From a bacterium EF100-94H03 bin56 (GTDB lineage Bacteria > Pseudomonadota > Alphaproteobacteria > SP197): 64,000 bases of DNA. Position 1 is the stretch's first letter. Each line of letters opens with the position of its first letter. Below the pieces are notes generated by a model. That model had not been told where the DNA came from, made no database searches, and saw only the letters and a list, made by a program, of their open reading frames with translations. Positions 1-8,556 of the stretch are shown here, one piece after another. Location of the stretch: contig MPMV01000015.1 in assembly GCA_002238685.1 (NCBI GenBank), forward strand, positions 17,234 through 81,233. Direction: 5' to 3'. Made by a program: the position numbers and the translations under genes.

Positions 1-248
1 TCCTGCAGCGCGATACTGCCGACATCGAGCGCATTGAGCTCACTTCTCACGGCCGCGAGATCGGCAGCCTGTGGCGTGCGGATTTCGATCAGCGTGCCGC
101 CCTTGAAGTCGATGCCGAAGTTCAGCCCGGAAAGCAGCAGCAAGGCAATCGAACCGATGAAGAGAACCACGGACACGCCCACCGCGATCCGGTGAAAGTC
201 CATGAACGGCAGATGCAGACCGGTCGGGACAAGACGAAGTCGCTTCAT
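1..248 (-). CDS. secF: Protein translocase subunit SecF, N-terminal part (cut by window edge)
   Basis: Reading leftwards from an ATG at 248, the first 82 residues give a short basic N-terminus, one hydrophobic membrane segment (about residues 20-40) and then GLNFGIDFKGGTLIEI, the signature that follows the first transmembrane helix of SecF. SecF works with SecD and YajC at the inner membrane, using the proton gradient to help SecYEG export proteins. The stop of secD (252-254) lies only 3 bases upstream of this start, so the two are surely co-transcribed. The rest of the gene lies beyond position 1. Recognised from the motif and from the secD neighbour; little doubt. Confidence 0.95.
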   Translation of the reverse strand, partial: MKRLRLVPTGLHLPFMDFHRIAVGVSVVLFIGSIALLLLSGLNFGIDFKGGTLIEIRTPQAADLAAVRSELNALDVGSIALQ

Positions 249-251
249 CGG

Positions 252-1814
252 TCAGATCCCCAGGGTCTTTGGCCGGTACCGGGCAAGCCAAACGTGAGTC
301 AGAAGGCGTGTCAGCAACATCGCCGTGAACATCGACGTGAGAATGCCGATCGCAAGCGTGGCGCCAAATCCCCTGACCGGCCCGGATCCCAGAAAGAACA
401 GCAGAAATGCTGCCACGGCCGTGGTGATGTTGGCATCGAGAATGGTCGTCATGGCTCTCCTGAAACCGGTTTCGACGGCATTGAGAATGGTGCGTCCATG
501 ACGCTGTTCCTCGCGGATGCGCTCGAAGATCAGCACGTTGGCATCTACCGCCATACCGACCGTGAGGACGATGCCGGCGATTCCAGGAAGGGTGAGGGTC
601 GCCTGCAACAGTGACAGCAGGCCCATGAGGAGAATGAGATTGGTGATGAGCGCGACGTTGGCGAAGGCGCCCAGGGTTCCGTAGCAGGCGATCATGAAAA
701 CGATGACCGCAGCAAAGCTGACGATCGCCGCAATCTTGCCGGCTTCGATCGAGTCCGCTCCCAGTGTGGGACCAACGGTGCGCTCCTCGACGACCGCAAG
801 AGGAACAGGCAGTGCTCCGGCCCGCAACAACAACGCCAGTTCCTGTGTCTCGAACACCGTGAAAGAACCGGTGATGATGCCGCTTCCCTGGCAGATCGGC
901 CCATTGATGCGCGGGGCACTGATGACGACCCCGTCGAGAACAATGGCGAGAAGACGTCCGACATTCTCCGTCGTCACATCGCAAAACCGTGCGGCACCCA
1001 CGCCGTCGAAGCTGAAGGCGACAACCGGGCGACCCTGATCGAAACTCGCCGCGGCACTCTCCAGACTCTCCCCTGCCACGAGAATCTCCGCCCGCAAGAC
1101 GTGGCTCTGCCCTGGCTGTTCACGTCCCGGCATGAGAACCGAGCCAACCGGGAGTTGCCCGGCCTCGGCAGCGGCAACGGAGGTATCCTGGTCAACGAGA
1201 TGGAAGGTCAGCTTGGCGGTCTGACCGAGACGCGAGCGCAACACGCGCGTGTCGTCGACACCCGGCACCTGGACAAGGATGCGGTCCCGCCCCTGGCGTG
1301 TGATGACCGGTTCCAGAACGCCTTCGGGATCAATGCGTCCGCGCAGCACCTCCAGCGTGCGCTCGATGGCATCGCCGAGCCCCGCCTCAAGGCCTACCTC
1401 GGTGAACGCGGCAATGATCGTACCGGTCTCATCGACGGTGATCGTGAAATCGTCGGCCAGTCCATCGAGTTCCCTGGCAGCAGCCGCAGCATCGTCGGCA
1501 TTGCGCAGGGTGAACTGCCTGTGACTGTCATCACCACCGGTGACCCTGACACCAATGCGTTCACCGCGCAGGGTTCGCCGCACGTTGCCCTCGAGCCACG
1601 CGAGGCGCCCGTCCCGCCAGGCTGCCTCGTCAATCTGCAACAGGAGATGCGCCCCGCCGGAAAGGTCGAGACCGAGACTTACCTGCTTGTGCGGCAACCA
1701 GGTCGGCAGTTCGTGTGCCAGGTCACGCGAGAGCAGGTTCGGTGCAGCAAAGGCCAGACCCAGAACACTGACAAGAACGACGATCCAGATCTTCCAGGTC
1801 GGAAAGTAACGCAT
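252..1814 (-). CDS. secD: Protein translocase subunit SecD
   Basis: 520 residues, the normal length for a proteobacterial SecD. One N-terminal membrane helix (about residues 8-28) is followed by the SecD signature LGLDLSGGAHLLLQID (about 47-62), a large periplasmic part, and a C-terminal block of several hydrophobic helices that contains GMAVDANVLIFERIREE (about 420-435), the conserved proton-path region of SecD/SecF. It forms the SecDF-YajC complex that assists Sec-dependent export. It lies between yajC upstream (gap 11 bp) and secF downstream (gap 3 bp) in one minus-strand operon. Start ATG at 1814 gives a typical MRYFPTWKIW N-terminus. Confidence 0.97.
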   Translation of the reverse strand: MRYFPTWKIWIVVLVSVLGLAFAAPNLLSRDLAHELPTWLPHKQVSLGLDLSGGAHLLLQIDEAAWRDGRLAWLEGNVRRTLRGERIGVRVTGGDDSHRQFTLRNADDAAAAARELDGLADDFTITVDETGTIIAAFTEVGLEAGLGDAIERTLEVLRGRIDPEGVLEPVITRQGRDRILVQVPGVDDTRVLRSRLGQTAKLTFHLVDQDTSVAAAEAGQLPVGSVLMPGREQPGQSHVLRAEILVAGESLESAAASFDQGRPVVAFSFDGVGAARFCDVTTENVGRLLAIVLDGVVISAPRINGPICQGSGIITGSFTVFETQELALLLRAGALPVPLAVVEERTVGPTLGADSIEAGKIAAIVSFAAVIVFMIACYGTLGAFANVALITNLILLMGLLSLLQATLTLPGIAGIVLTVGMAVDANVLIFERIREEQRHGRTILNAVETGFRRAMTTILDANITTAVAAFLLFFLGSGPVRGFGATLAIGILTSMFTAMLLTRLLTHVWLARYRPKTLGI

Positions 1815-1825
1815 GGCCGGTTATG

Positions 1826-2194
1826 TCAACCGCCACCGTTCTCGCCAGCGTTCCCCTCGTCCGCTTTCACGGCCTGGCGCGGTTCCGGCTTCGACATGAC
1901 GTCGGCGATCATCGAGTGCCGGCACTTCACTTTGACATCCTTGGCGATTTCGACGATGAGGACGCCGTCCCCCTCAATGCGCGCGACGTTTCCGATGATA
2001 CCACCGTTGGTGACCACCTGATCCCCCCGCTTGATCGAACTGAGCATGGCCTGGTGTTGCTTGGCCTTCCTTGACTGCGGCCTGAACACGAAGAACCAGA
2101 AGACGCCGAACATGGCGACCATGAGAATGAGGAAGAAGGGATCGAAACCGGCGGCACCTGCTTCGCCCTGTGCATAGGCGTGTGTGATCGGCAT
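1826..2194 (-). CDS. yajC: Preprotein translocase subunit YajC
   Basis: 122 residues from the ATG at 2194. A longer open frame extends upstream but its extra part has no YajC similarity, so the internal start is preferred. A single membrane helix (FLILMVAMFGVFWFFVFRP, about residues 20-38) is followed by the basic segment RPQSRKAKQHQ and the conserved GDQVVTNGGIIGNV block, all hallmarks of YajC. It is an accessory subunit of the SecDF complex. Gap of 11 bp to secD. The C-terminus is Glu/Gly rich and variable. Confidence 0.95.
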   Translation of the reverse strand: MPITHAYAQGEAGAAGFDPFFLILMVAMFGVFWFFVFRPQSRKAKQHQAMLSSIKRGDQVVTNGGIIGNVARIEGDGVLIVEIAKDVKVKCRHSMIADVMSKPEPRQAVKADEGNAGENGGG

Positions 2195-2306
2195 ATCGAC
2201 ATCCTGCGCGAAAGGTGGCGGACTATAGCCGGGGGATGACCGATTGCAAACTGCCGGGTACTGTGGATCACCATGATGACCGCCGATTGACCGCCCTGCC
2301 CGCTTC

Positions 2307-3179
2307 ATGACGAATCCCGCTCTCGCCAGAATCGCACAGGCGCTGGAACGCATCGCCGGCACCACGGCTTCGCGAACCGGGGACAACGCTGCCCCGGCTC
2401 TTCCGCAGGGCGGCCAGGCGTTTGTCTGGCATGCGGGGAGTGACACCCTCAAGGCGGTTGAACGCGTCCAGCATGTGCCGCTGGATCTCCTGCACGGCAT
2501 TGACCATGCTAGGGATGCCCTGCTCGAAAACACACGCCAGTTTGCCAGGGGCTACCCGGCCAACAACGCTCTCCTGTGGGGCGCCCGCGGCATGGGAAAG
2601 TCGACACTCATCAAGGCCGTCCACGCCAAGGTCCACTCCGAACAGCCGGATTCCCTGGCGCTGATCGAGATACACCGGGAAGACATCACCCATCTCTACC
2701 GTCTGCTCTCGCGGATGCGGCAGGTCGAGCGACGCGCCATCCTGATGTGCGACGACCTCTCCTTCGATGCCAACGACAGCACGCTCAAGTCGCTCAAGGC
2801 AGTGCTCGAGGGCGGTCTCGAGGGACGCCCCGAAAACGTGCTCTTCTATGCGACGTCCAACCGGCGTCACATGACGCCTCGAGACATCATGGAAAACGAG
2901 CGCTCGACCGCGATCCATCCTGCCGAGGCTGTCGAGGAAAAGGTGTCGCTTTCCGACCGCTTTGGGCTGTGGCTGGGATTTCACGGGTGTGACCAGCCGA
3001 CCTACCTTGCCATGGTCAGAGGCTATGCGGACCATTTCGGCCTCGACGTGGAGGACGAGGTGCTCCATGTCCGTGCCATCGAATGGCAGATGACGCGCGG
3101 TGCGCGGTCCGGCCGTGTCGCCTGGCAGTTCATCCAGGATCTCGCAGGCCGTCTGGAAAGGACACTCGAGACCGGTTGA
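2307..3179 (+). CDS. AAA+ ATPase of the DUF815 family
   Basis: 290 residues with a Walker A loop GARGMGKST (about residues 92-100) and a Walker B segment ILMCDDLSF (about 145-153), then ATSNRRH, which resembles the sensor-1 region of AAA+ proteins. Length, the N-terminal pattern of aromatic and Leu residues and the position beside yajC match the DUF815 family of putative ATPases that sits in this gene cluster in many alphaproteobacteria. It reads against its neighbours: divergent from yajC and converging on nlpD with a 16-bp gap. Its substrate is not known; an ATP-driven remodelling role is inferred only from the fold. Confidence 0.88.
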   Translation: MTNPALARIAQALERIAGTTASRTGDNAAPALPQGGQAFVWHAGSDTLKAVERVQHVPLDLLHGIDHARDALLENTRQFARGYPANNALLWGARGMGKSTLIKAVHAKVHSEQPDSLALIEIHREDITHLYRLLSRMRQVERRAILMCDDLSFDANDSTLKSLKAVLEGGLEGRPENVLFYATSNRRHMTPRDIMENERSTAIHPAEAVEEKVSLSDRFGLWLGFHGCDQPTYLAMVRGYADHFGLDVEDEVLHVRAIEWQMTRGARSGRVAWQFIQDLAGRLERTLETG

Positions 3180-3195
3180 CGGGACGACCGGCGGT

Positions 3196-4200
3196 TCAGC
3201 CCTCTACGAGGTGTTCGACCGGATTGACGGCTGTGGTTCCCTGGCGAAGTTCGAAGTGGGACTGCGGTTGGGCGATTCCGCCACTTGCACCGACACTGGC
3301 AATGACATCACCACGCAACACCATCTGGCCACGGGCAACGAGGTTGCGCGCATTGTGGGCATAGGCCGTGACCCAGCCATCCGTGTGGCGCAAGAGTACA
3401 AGGTTGCCATAGCCCCTGATCTCGTTGCCGACGTAGGAGACAACGCCGTCCTCCGCGGCGCGCACCGGAGTCCCGGCAGGTGCGGCGATATTGATACCGT
3501 CGTTGTGAAGACCGCCGGCCTTGGGGCCGAAACTCGAGACGACCGGTCCTGTAACCGGCCAGATGAACTGCAGGTCACCTCCGGGTGCCGGCTCGGGAAT
3601 GGCCGTCGTCACGGGTTCGGGAGTGGCCGTCGTCAGGGGTTCGGGAGTGGCCGTCGTCAGGGGTTCGGGAATGGACACGTCCTCTGCAGCCACCTGGTGT
3701 GTCTTGGTGGCTGCCTGTGGCACCGTCAGTTGCTGTCCTTCCACGAGCAGATAGGGTTTGACCAATCCATTGATCTCGGCGAGTTCGCGTGAACGCACAC
3801 CGAGTTGGCGCGATATGCCGAGCAACGTGTCACCGCGGCGCACGGTGTAGATGGTCACCGGACCGGTATCCGAAGGCACGGTCTCCAGGAACATGGTCTC
3901 GCGAGGCGCATCATCCCCGGCAGCGCCAAGAATGCGTTCAATGCGCGCTATCAGATCCCCGGCTGCGTGTTCCTCCGGCTCGGCGACGGGTTGTGGCGGC
4001 GCGGCAGGCGCCTCTGGCGGGACGGGTTTTGTAGCAGGAAGGGGAGGCAGGGATGCCAGCCGGCCTGCCGGCGGAATTCCTGGCAGAGGGGGCATGACCT
4101 GGTCGAGGTGGCGCACCGGCGCCGGCATCTGGGCGCAGGACGCCACCAGGACGGCGGCGGAAAGGAACGCCAGAAGCCCGGGTACCGGCCTGTCACCCAT
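3196..4200 (-). CDS. nlpD: LysM-M23 (LytM) lipoprotein, NlpD-type murein hydrolase activator
   Basis: 334 residues from the ATG at 4200. Longer starts exist, but this one overlaps the pcm stop by 8 bp and begins a clean lipoprotein signal (MGDRPVPGLLAFL, lipobox VASC). A LysM domain (TVRRGDTLLGISRQLGV) lies at about residues 115-160 and a C-terminal LytM/M23 domain at about 225-330. The usual zinc ligands are altered: HxxxD reads HNDGIN and the HxH motif reads QSHFE. This fits the non-catalytic NlpD class, which activates cell-wall amidases during division rather than cutting peptidoglycan itself. An 8-residue repeat EPLTTATP joins the two domains (see the repeat at 3592). Confidence 0.88.
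   Translation of the reverse strand: MGDRPVPGLLAFLSAAVLVASCAQMPAPVRHLDQVMPPLPGIPPAGRLASLPPLPATKPVPPEAPAAPPQPVAEPEEHAAGDLIARIERILGAAGDDAPRETMFLETVPSDTGPVTIYTVRRGDTLLGISRQLGVRSRELAEINGLVKPYLLVEGQQLTVPQAATKTHQVAAEDVSIPEPLTTATPEPLTTATPEPVTTAIPEPAPGGDLQFIWPVTGPVVSSFGPKAGGLHNDGINIAAPAGTPVRAAEDGVVSYVGNEIRGYGNLVLLRHTDGWVTAYAHNARNLVARGQMVLRGDVIASVGASGGIAQPQSHFELRQGTTAVNPVEHLVEG
3592..3675. repeat. 24-bp in-frame tandem repeat inside nlpD, 3.5 copies
   Basis: Three 24-bp units (3592-3615, 3616-3639, 3640-3663) and a partial fourth (3664-3675) follow one another; units 2 and 3 are identical. Each encodes eight residues of the kind EPLTTATP in the flexible linker between the LysM and LytM domains of NlpD. 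Being a multiple of three, copy-number change would alter linker length without breaking the frame. Confidence 0.85.
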
Positions 4201-4813
4201 GAACGAGCGGAACAAACCTGACATCGAGAAAGGCATGGCTTTCATGACCCGAATCGAAGCGTCGCACATGGTAGAGTTTCTGGTCGAAGACAGTTCCACC
4301 AACCGGTACGACCATGATACCACCGGGGACGAGTTGGTCGATCAAAGGATGCGGCATGGTGGCCGCCGCGGCCGTCACCATGATCCTGTCGAAGGGCGCC
4401 TCCTCCGGCCAACCGGTGGAGCCGTCTCCCGACCGGCAGGTGATGTTCTCGAGGTTCAGTTCGGCAAAACGGGCCTTTGCCTGGCACAGCAGTACATTGT
4501 GACGTTCGATCGTCCACACGTGTCCGGCCAACTGCGCCAGAATGGCTGTCTGATAGCCACTTCCGGTTCCGATTTCGAGGACCCGCATACCCTCCTCGAG
4601 GGCCAGTCTTTCGGACATCAGCGCAACGACCAGAGGCTGACTGATCGTCTGCTGGCAGTCGATCGGCAGTGCCACGTTCTCCCAGGCACGGGCGGTCTGT
4701 TCGGGACGCACAAACCGGTCCCGGGGGACCGTCGCCATGGCTTCGAGTACCCTGGACGAACGGACGCCCAGCGAAACGAGGTCCTGCAGGAGGTCCGGTC
4801 GCGAGACGGGCAT
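4193..4813 (-). CDS. pcm: Protein-L-isoaspartate O-methyltransferase
   Basis: 206 residues from the ATG at 4813, 10 bp after the serS stop; an ATG 60 bp further up lies inside serS and is less likely. The SAM-binding motif VLEIGTGSGYQTAILAQL and the upstream segment ALMSERL are typical of Pcm. The enzyme methylates isoaspartyl residues in damaged proteins to start their repair. It overlaps nlpD by 8 bp. In the usual alphaproteobacterial order surE stands between serS and pcm; here there is no room for it. Confidence 0.95.
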   Translation of the reverse strand: MPVSRPDLLQDLVSLGVRSSRVLEAMATVPRDRFVRPEQTARAWENVALPIDCQQTISQPLVVALMSERLALEEGMRVLEIGTGSGYQTAILAQLAGHVWTIERHNVLLCQAKARFAELNLENITCRSGDGSTGWPEEAPFDRIMVTAAAATMPHPLIDQLVPGGIMVVPVGGTVFDQKLYHVRRFDSGHESHAFLDVRFVPLVHG

Positions 4814-4823
4814 CGCCGTGCCG

Positions 4824-6119
4824 TCAGCCGTCGACCGGTGCGGCTCCGCCGGGATGAAGGCGTTCCGTGCCACCCATGTAGGGACGCAGGACCTCGGGAA
4901 TGGAGACGCTTCCGTCCTCGTGTTGATGATTCTCCAGGATGGCGATCAACGCGCGGCCGACCGCGACACCCGAACCATTGAGTGTATGCACAAATCGGGT
5001 CTTGCGCGTTTCCCTGGTCCGGCAGCGCGCAGCCATCCGCCGCGCCTGGAAGTCGGCGCAGTTCGACAGACTCGAGATTTCCCGCCACTTCTTCTGCCCC
5101 GGCAGCCACACTTCGAGGTCCCATGTCAGGCGGGCTGAAAACCCGATATCTCCAGCCGCGAGGGTGACAACGCGGTAGGGCAATGCCAGGCGCTGCAGGA
5201 CGGTTTCAGCACAGGCCGCCATGCGGCGGTGCTCTTCCGGGGAGTCCTCGGGCGCCGTCACCGAAACCAGTTCCACCTTCCAGAACTGATGCTGGCGCAG
5301 CATGCCCCTGGTATCGCGTCCCGCCGCTCCCGCCTCGGATCGGAAACACGGAGTGAGTGCGGTGTAACGCAGGGGAAGCGTGTCCTCGTCCACGATCGAT
5401 TCGCGGACCAGGTTCGTGAGGGTCATTTCCGCTGTGGGAATGAGATAGCGGTTGTCGGTGGTACGGAAGAGATCATCGGCGAACTTGGGAAGGTTGCCGG
5501 TACCGTAGGCGGTCTCGGGACGCACCAGCAGGGGCGCGGAGACCTCGACATAACCGAACTCCCGGGTGTGCACATCAAGCATGAAGGTTGCCAGCGCCCG
5601 TTCAAGGCGGGCCATGGCACCGGAAAGGACCACGAAACGCGCACCGGCAAGGCGCGCCGCGCTGTCGAAGTCCATACCGCCCAGAAGGGCGCCGAGATCA
5701 ACGTGGTCCCTCGGATCGAAGGCAAAGTTGGGGAGGTTTCCCCAGCGGCGCATCTCGACGTTGTCCGCTTCGTCGGCGCCTTCGGGAACGGTATCGTCAA
5801 CGACATTGGGGATGGCCTCGAGCACGTTGCGGAGCTTTCCGGCATCCTCCCTTTCAATCGCCTCCAGAGTCGCGATCTGCTGCTTGATGCTGCCGACTTC
5901 CGCGATCTCGTCTGCTGCATCCCGGCTGCCGCGTTTCGCCTCGCTGATCAGGCGTGTGAGATCGTTGCGCCGCTGCTGCAGCTCCTGAACACCGGTCCTG
6001 GAGTGCCGCACCTTGCGGTCCATGTCGAGTATCAGCGACGCCTGCGGAGGCAATCCACGGCGCGCGCAGGCCGCGTCAAAGGCCTGGGGATGGGCGCGAA
6101 TCCACGCAAGATCGTGCAT
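4824..6119 (-). CDS. serS: Seryl-tRNA synthetase
   Basis: 431 residues, usual length. The N-terminal part (about 1-110) has the heptad pattern of the long antiparallel coiled-coil arm that binds the tRNA variable loop. The class II motifs are present: motif 2 CFRSEAGAAGRDTRGMLRQ followed by FWKVEL, and motif 3 GSGVAVGRALIAILENHQ near the C-terminus. It charges tRNA-Ser in the cytoplasm. It lies 32 bp downstream of tatC in the conserved tat-serS-pcm-nlpD run. Start ATG at 6119 gives the normal MHDLAWIRAHP. Confidence 0.97.
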   Translation of the reverse strand: MHDLAWIRAHPQAFDAACARRGLPPQASLILDMDRKVRHSRTGVQELQQRRNDLTRLISEAKRGSRDAADEIAEVGSIKQQIATLEAIEREDAGKLRNVLEAIPNVVDDTVPEGADEADNVEMRRWGNLPNFAFDPRDHVDLGALLGGMDFDSAARLAGARFVVLSGAMARLERALATFMLDVHTREFGYVEVSAPLLVRPETAYGTGNLPKFADDLFRTTDNRYLIPTAEMTLTNLVRESIVDEDTLPLRYTALTPCFRSEAGAAGRDTRGMLRQHQFWKVELVSVTAPEDSPEEHRRMAACAETVLQRLALPYRVVTLAAGDIGFSARLTWDLEVWLPGQKKWREISSLSNCADFQARRMAARCRTRETRKTRFVHTLNGSGVAVGRALIAILENHQHEDGSVSIPEVLRPYMGGTERLHPGGAAPVDG

Positions 6120-6151
6120 GCCGGTCTACCTTGCCATGCGTGCCGGGACGG

Positions 6152-7156
6152 TCAGCGCGCAGGATTGAAATCCGTTTCCTCGTAAGCCTGGGGGTCGTCC
6201 ACCTCTTCAACCTCTTCCTCTTCGCCAGCTTCCTCGACCTTGGCCTTGCGCCGCTCGGTGATGCGTGCACACCAGATCGACACTTCATAGAGCAGGATCA
6301 ATGGAAGGGCGAGGCCAAGCTGGCTGAAGGGATCGGGCGGCGTGATCACGGCCGCCAGCACGAAGACGGCGACGATGGCGTACTTTCGCTTTTCCTTCAG
6401 CCCTTCAGCCGTCACCATGCCGGTTCGCGCCAACAGAGTCATCACCAGGGGCAACTGGAAACTGATGCCAAAGGCGAAGAGGAGCTTGAGGAGAAGTGAA
6501 AAGTACTCGCTCACCCGCACTTCCATGACGATGGGCAGCTGTCCGAAGTCCCCGGTCTGCTGAAAGCCGAGAAAGAACCTCAGGGCAACGGGAAAGAAGG
6601 CGTAGTAAACCATCGCCGCGCCGAGCGTGAAGAGCAGTGGAAACACCAGCATGAAGGGCAAGACCAGCTTCTTCTCCCGGCGATAGAGGCCGGGCGCCAC
6701 AAACGCCCAAAGCTGCCAGACGAGAAACGGCAGCGAGAGGCACAGCGACAAAAAGAAACCGACCTTCACATAGGTCAGGAAGGCTTCCTGAGGACTGGTG
6801 AAGATGAACCGCGGCGGGTACTCGGAATCGGCGCTGCGATCGATGGTGGCGCCCTCCGTGACACCAGTTGGCTCTTCAGGTGCGGCCTCCCCGTCCGGTG
6901 ACGAGGAAAACAGCATCCAGGCGTCACTCAGGGTGCGCTCGATCCATGTCTCCTCACCCTCCTCCGGCTCCTCCACCGGTGCCAGTCCATAGGCGTCGTA
7001 GAGCGGCAGGGCGAGGAAGTTGTAGATCGCCGGCGCAAAGTAGAAACATGGCAGGAAGGCAATCAGGACCACCGCCGCGCTGCGCACCAGGCGCCGGCGC
7101 AGTTCGACGAGATGCTCCAACAGCGGAAGCTTGGTGTTGTCGATATCCTTGATCAA
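6152..7156 (-). CDS. tatC: Twin-arginine translocase subunit TatC, with an enlarged first periplasmic loop
   Basis: TatC is the receptor of the Tat system, which exports folded proteins. The family N-terminus KLPLLEHLVELRRRL is clear, as are six membrane helices and the FTSPQEAFLTYVKVGFF segment after helix 1. No ATG lies near that N-terminus. The best fit is TTG at 7156, 7 bp after the tatB stop, giving 334 residues; an alternative start at 7228 would add an Arg-rich leader overlapping tatB. The loop between helices 1 and 2 carries about 60 extra acidic residues (coded near 6800-7000) compared with ordinary TatC of about 250 residues, and the C-terminal tail is also very acidic. Confidence 0.9.
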   Translation of the reverse strand: MIKDIDNTKLPLLEHLVELRRRLVRSAAVVLIAFLPCFYFAPAIYNFLALPLYDAYGLAPVEEPEEGEETWIERTLSDAWMLFSSSPDGEAAPEEPTGVTEGATIDRSADSEYPPRFIFTSPQEAFLTYVKVGFFLSLCLSLPFLVWQLWAFVAPGLYRREKKLVLPFMLVFPLLFTLGAAMVYYAFFPVALRFFLGFQQTGDFGQLPIVMEVRVSEYFSLLLKLLFAFGISFQLPLVMTLLARTGMVTAEGLKEKRKYAIVAVFVLAAVITPPDPFSQLGLALPLILLYEVSIWCARITERRKAKVEEAGEEEEVEEVDDPQAYEETDFNPAR

Positions 7157-7163
7157 GAGCGTT

Positions 7164-7541
7164 CTATGTGTCGCCGGAAGCCCTGGCGCGTTCCGACGGC
7201 GCCGCCTGGGCCGTCGCCTCCGGCTCATCCCTGACTTTCATGTTTTCCTGCATCTCGCGGCCGGTGTCCTCGAGTTCCTTCTTGAGGGTGCCAGTGGGAT
7301 CAACAGCCGCGGCAACCGCCTTCTTCGCCTTCAGTGGCGTCTCGACAGCCTTCTTGACGTCATCGATCTCGGCTTCCTTGGCGTACTGGTCCAGCGCCTT
7401 CTGGAAGTCGCGCGCCATGCGCCGCGCCTTGCCGGTCCATATGCCGACTGTCCGCAGCACCCTGGGCAGGTCCTTGGGGCCAACCACAACCAGCAACACC
7501 GCCCCGACGACCGCCAATTCGAACCATCCGAGATCGAACAT
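7164..7541 (-). CDS. tatB: Twin-arginine translocase subunit TatB
   Basis: 125 residues. The N-terminus MFDLGWFELAVVGAVLLVVVG followed by PKDLPRVLRTVG is the TatB signature: one short membrane helix, the conserved Glu, a Gly hinge and an amphipathic helix. A charged, Ala-rich tail follows. TatB and TatC form the signal-peptide receptor of the Tat pathway. The tatA stop lies 23 bp upstream and tatC begins 7 bp downstream, so the three form one operon. Confidence 0.93.
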   Translation of the reverse strand: MFDLGWFELAVVGAVLLVVVGPKDLPRVLRTVGIWTGKARRMARDFQKALDQYAKEAEIDDVKKAVETPLKAKKAVAAAVDPTGTLKKELEDTGREMQENMKVRDEPEATAQAAPSERARASGDT

Positions 7542-7564
7542 GTCCGGTAATCTTCGTCAAGTGT

Positions 7565-7801
7565 CTAGGCGACGGTCTTGTCCTTCTCGTTCTCGGCGGA
7601 CGCTGGTGTGGCGGTTCCCTCGATGGTTGTCGGGGATTCAGCGGATTGCCGTGCCTGCGCCGCCTCGTCCTTCATGCCGGACTTGAACTCCTTGATCCCC
7701 TTGGCAAGATCGCCGGCCAGCTTGGGAATCCGGCCGCGTCCGAAGAGGAGCAGAACGATGACCAGCACGATGAGCCAATGCCATATACTGAAGGTACCCA
7801 T
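7565..7801 (-). CDS. tatA: Twin-arginine translocase subunit TatA
   Basis: 78 residues from the ATG at 7801, inside a longer open frame whose upstream part is not TatA-like. [20 protein letters not shown] followed by [20 protein letters not shown] is a textbook TatA: membrane helix, FGRG hinge, amphipathic helix. TatA multimers form the transient channel of the Tat system. First gene of tatABC; its promoter should lie in the long non-coding stretch to its right (7802-8556). Confidence 0.96.
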   Translation of the reverse strand: MGTFSIWHWLIVLVIVLLLFGRGRIPKLAGDLAKGIKEFKSGMKDEAAQARQSAESPTTIEGTATPASAENEKDKTVA

Positions 7802-8556
7802 GGTGAGGTCTCCCTTCCCTGTCGATCCATGAAACGGCGGCACTGATGCGCCGTCCCGACCCGGGACATATAGCCTTCCAAGGGGCCAAGGGCAACGACG
7901 ATCAACGTTTCCCTCCCGACGCAGGCGCCAGGGGGGACCACGGCCGTCGGGAGGCTGCCCTCCTGCAGCACTGCGAACGCCTGACTGTTCGGCCGCATCA
8001 GAATCGCCACAATCCTGGGACCGTGTAACCACCCAGGCTCCATCCGAAGCGGTTTCAGGCCCACCTTCTCATGACCGCGTCGACGACAGGCAGTGGGTGC
8101 GGACACATACCTGCTCAGGAGGGTATCCCGAGGGCTCTGCGGCGCGCCCGCCCCGTACACACGAGGCATGATCCTCCACTCCCCGCATGAAACTCATCTC
8201 CTTCTTGTCACTCTTCAACTGGCGGAGGTCACGGTGTCGAGGGAGCCGATCCGAGAATTCTCCCGCCTCATCGATGGGCCGCTGCCGGCCCCTTTGACGC
8301 CACGATGGCGTTCCATCCCGGGCACACGCGACAAGGCAAATGTGTGCCCTTACAGTGCGAAGCGTTCACAGGGCCGGGCTTCTCATCGCCATGCCAGCTT
8401 GATCAAGAGAGGGGCCCAGCCCTTGGTGACAACCTGGGGGCGGCTTTGCTGTCGAATGTCCACTGTGTTACCACCGGCGGCAGCCATCTGGGGAACTCCC
8501 GAATGCGTGAAGTGACGGATTGGGCGTGAGCCGGGAATGCGACATGGCTGCATGAG
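7802..8556. other. Non-coding stretch between tatA and the MOSC gene
   Basis: About 750 bp between divergent genes. Open frames exist on both strands but their translations are Arg/Pro/His-rich shadow-like sequence with no family I recognise. I see no tRNA, no long inverted repeat and no poly-T terminator. It must hold the promoters for tatABC and for the MOSC gene; degenerate coding remnants cannot be excluded. Confidence 0.5.
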
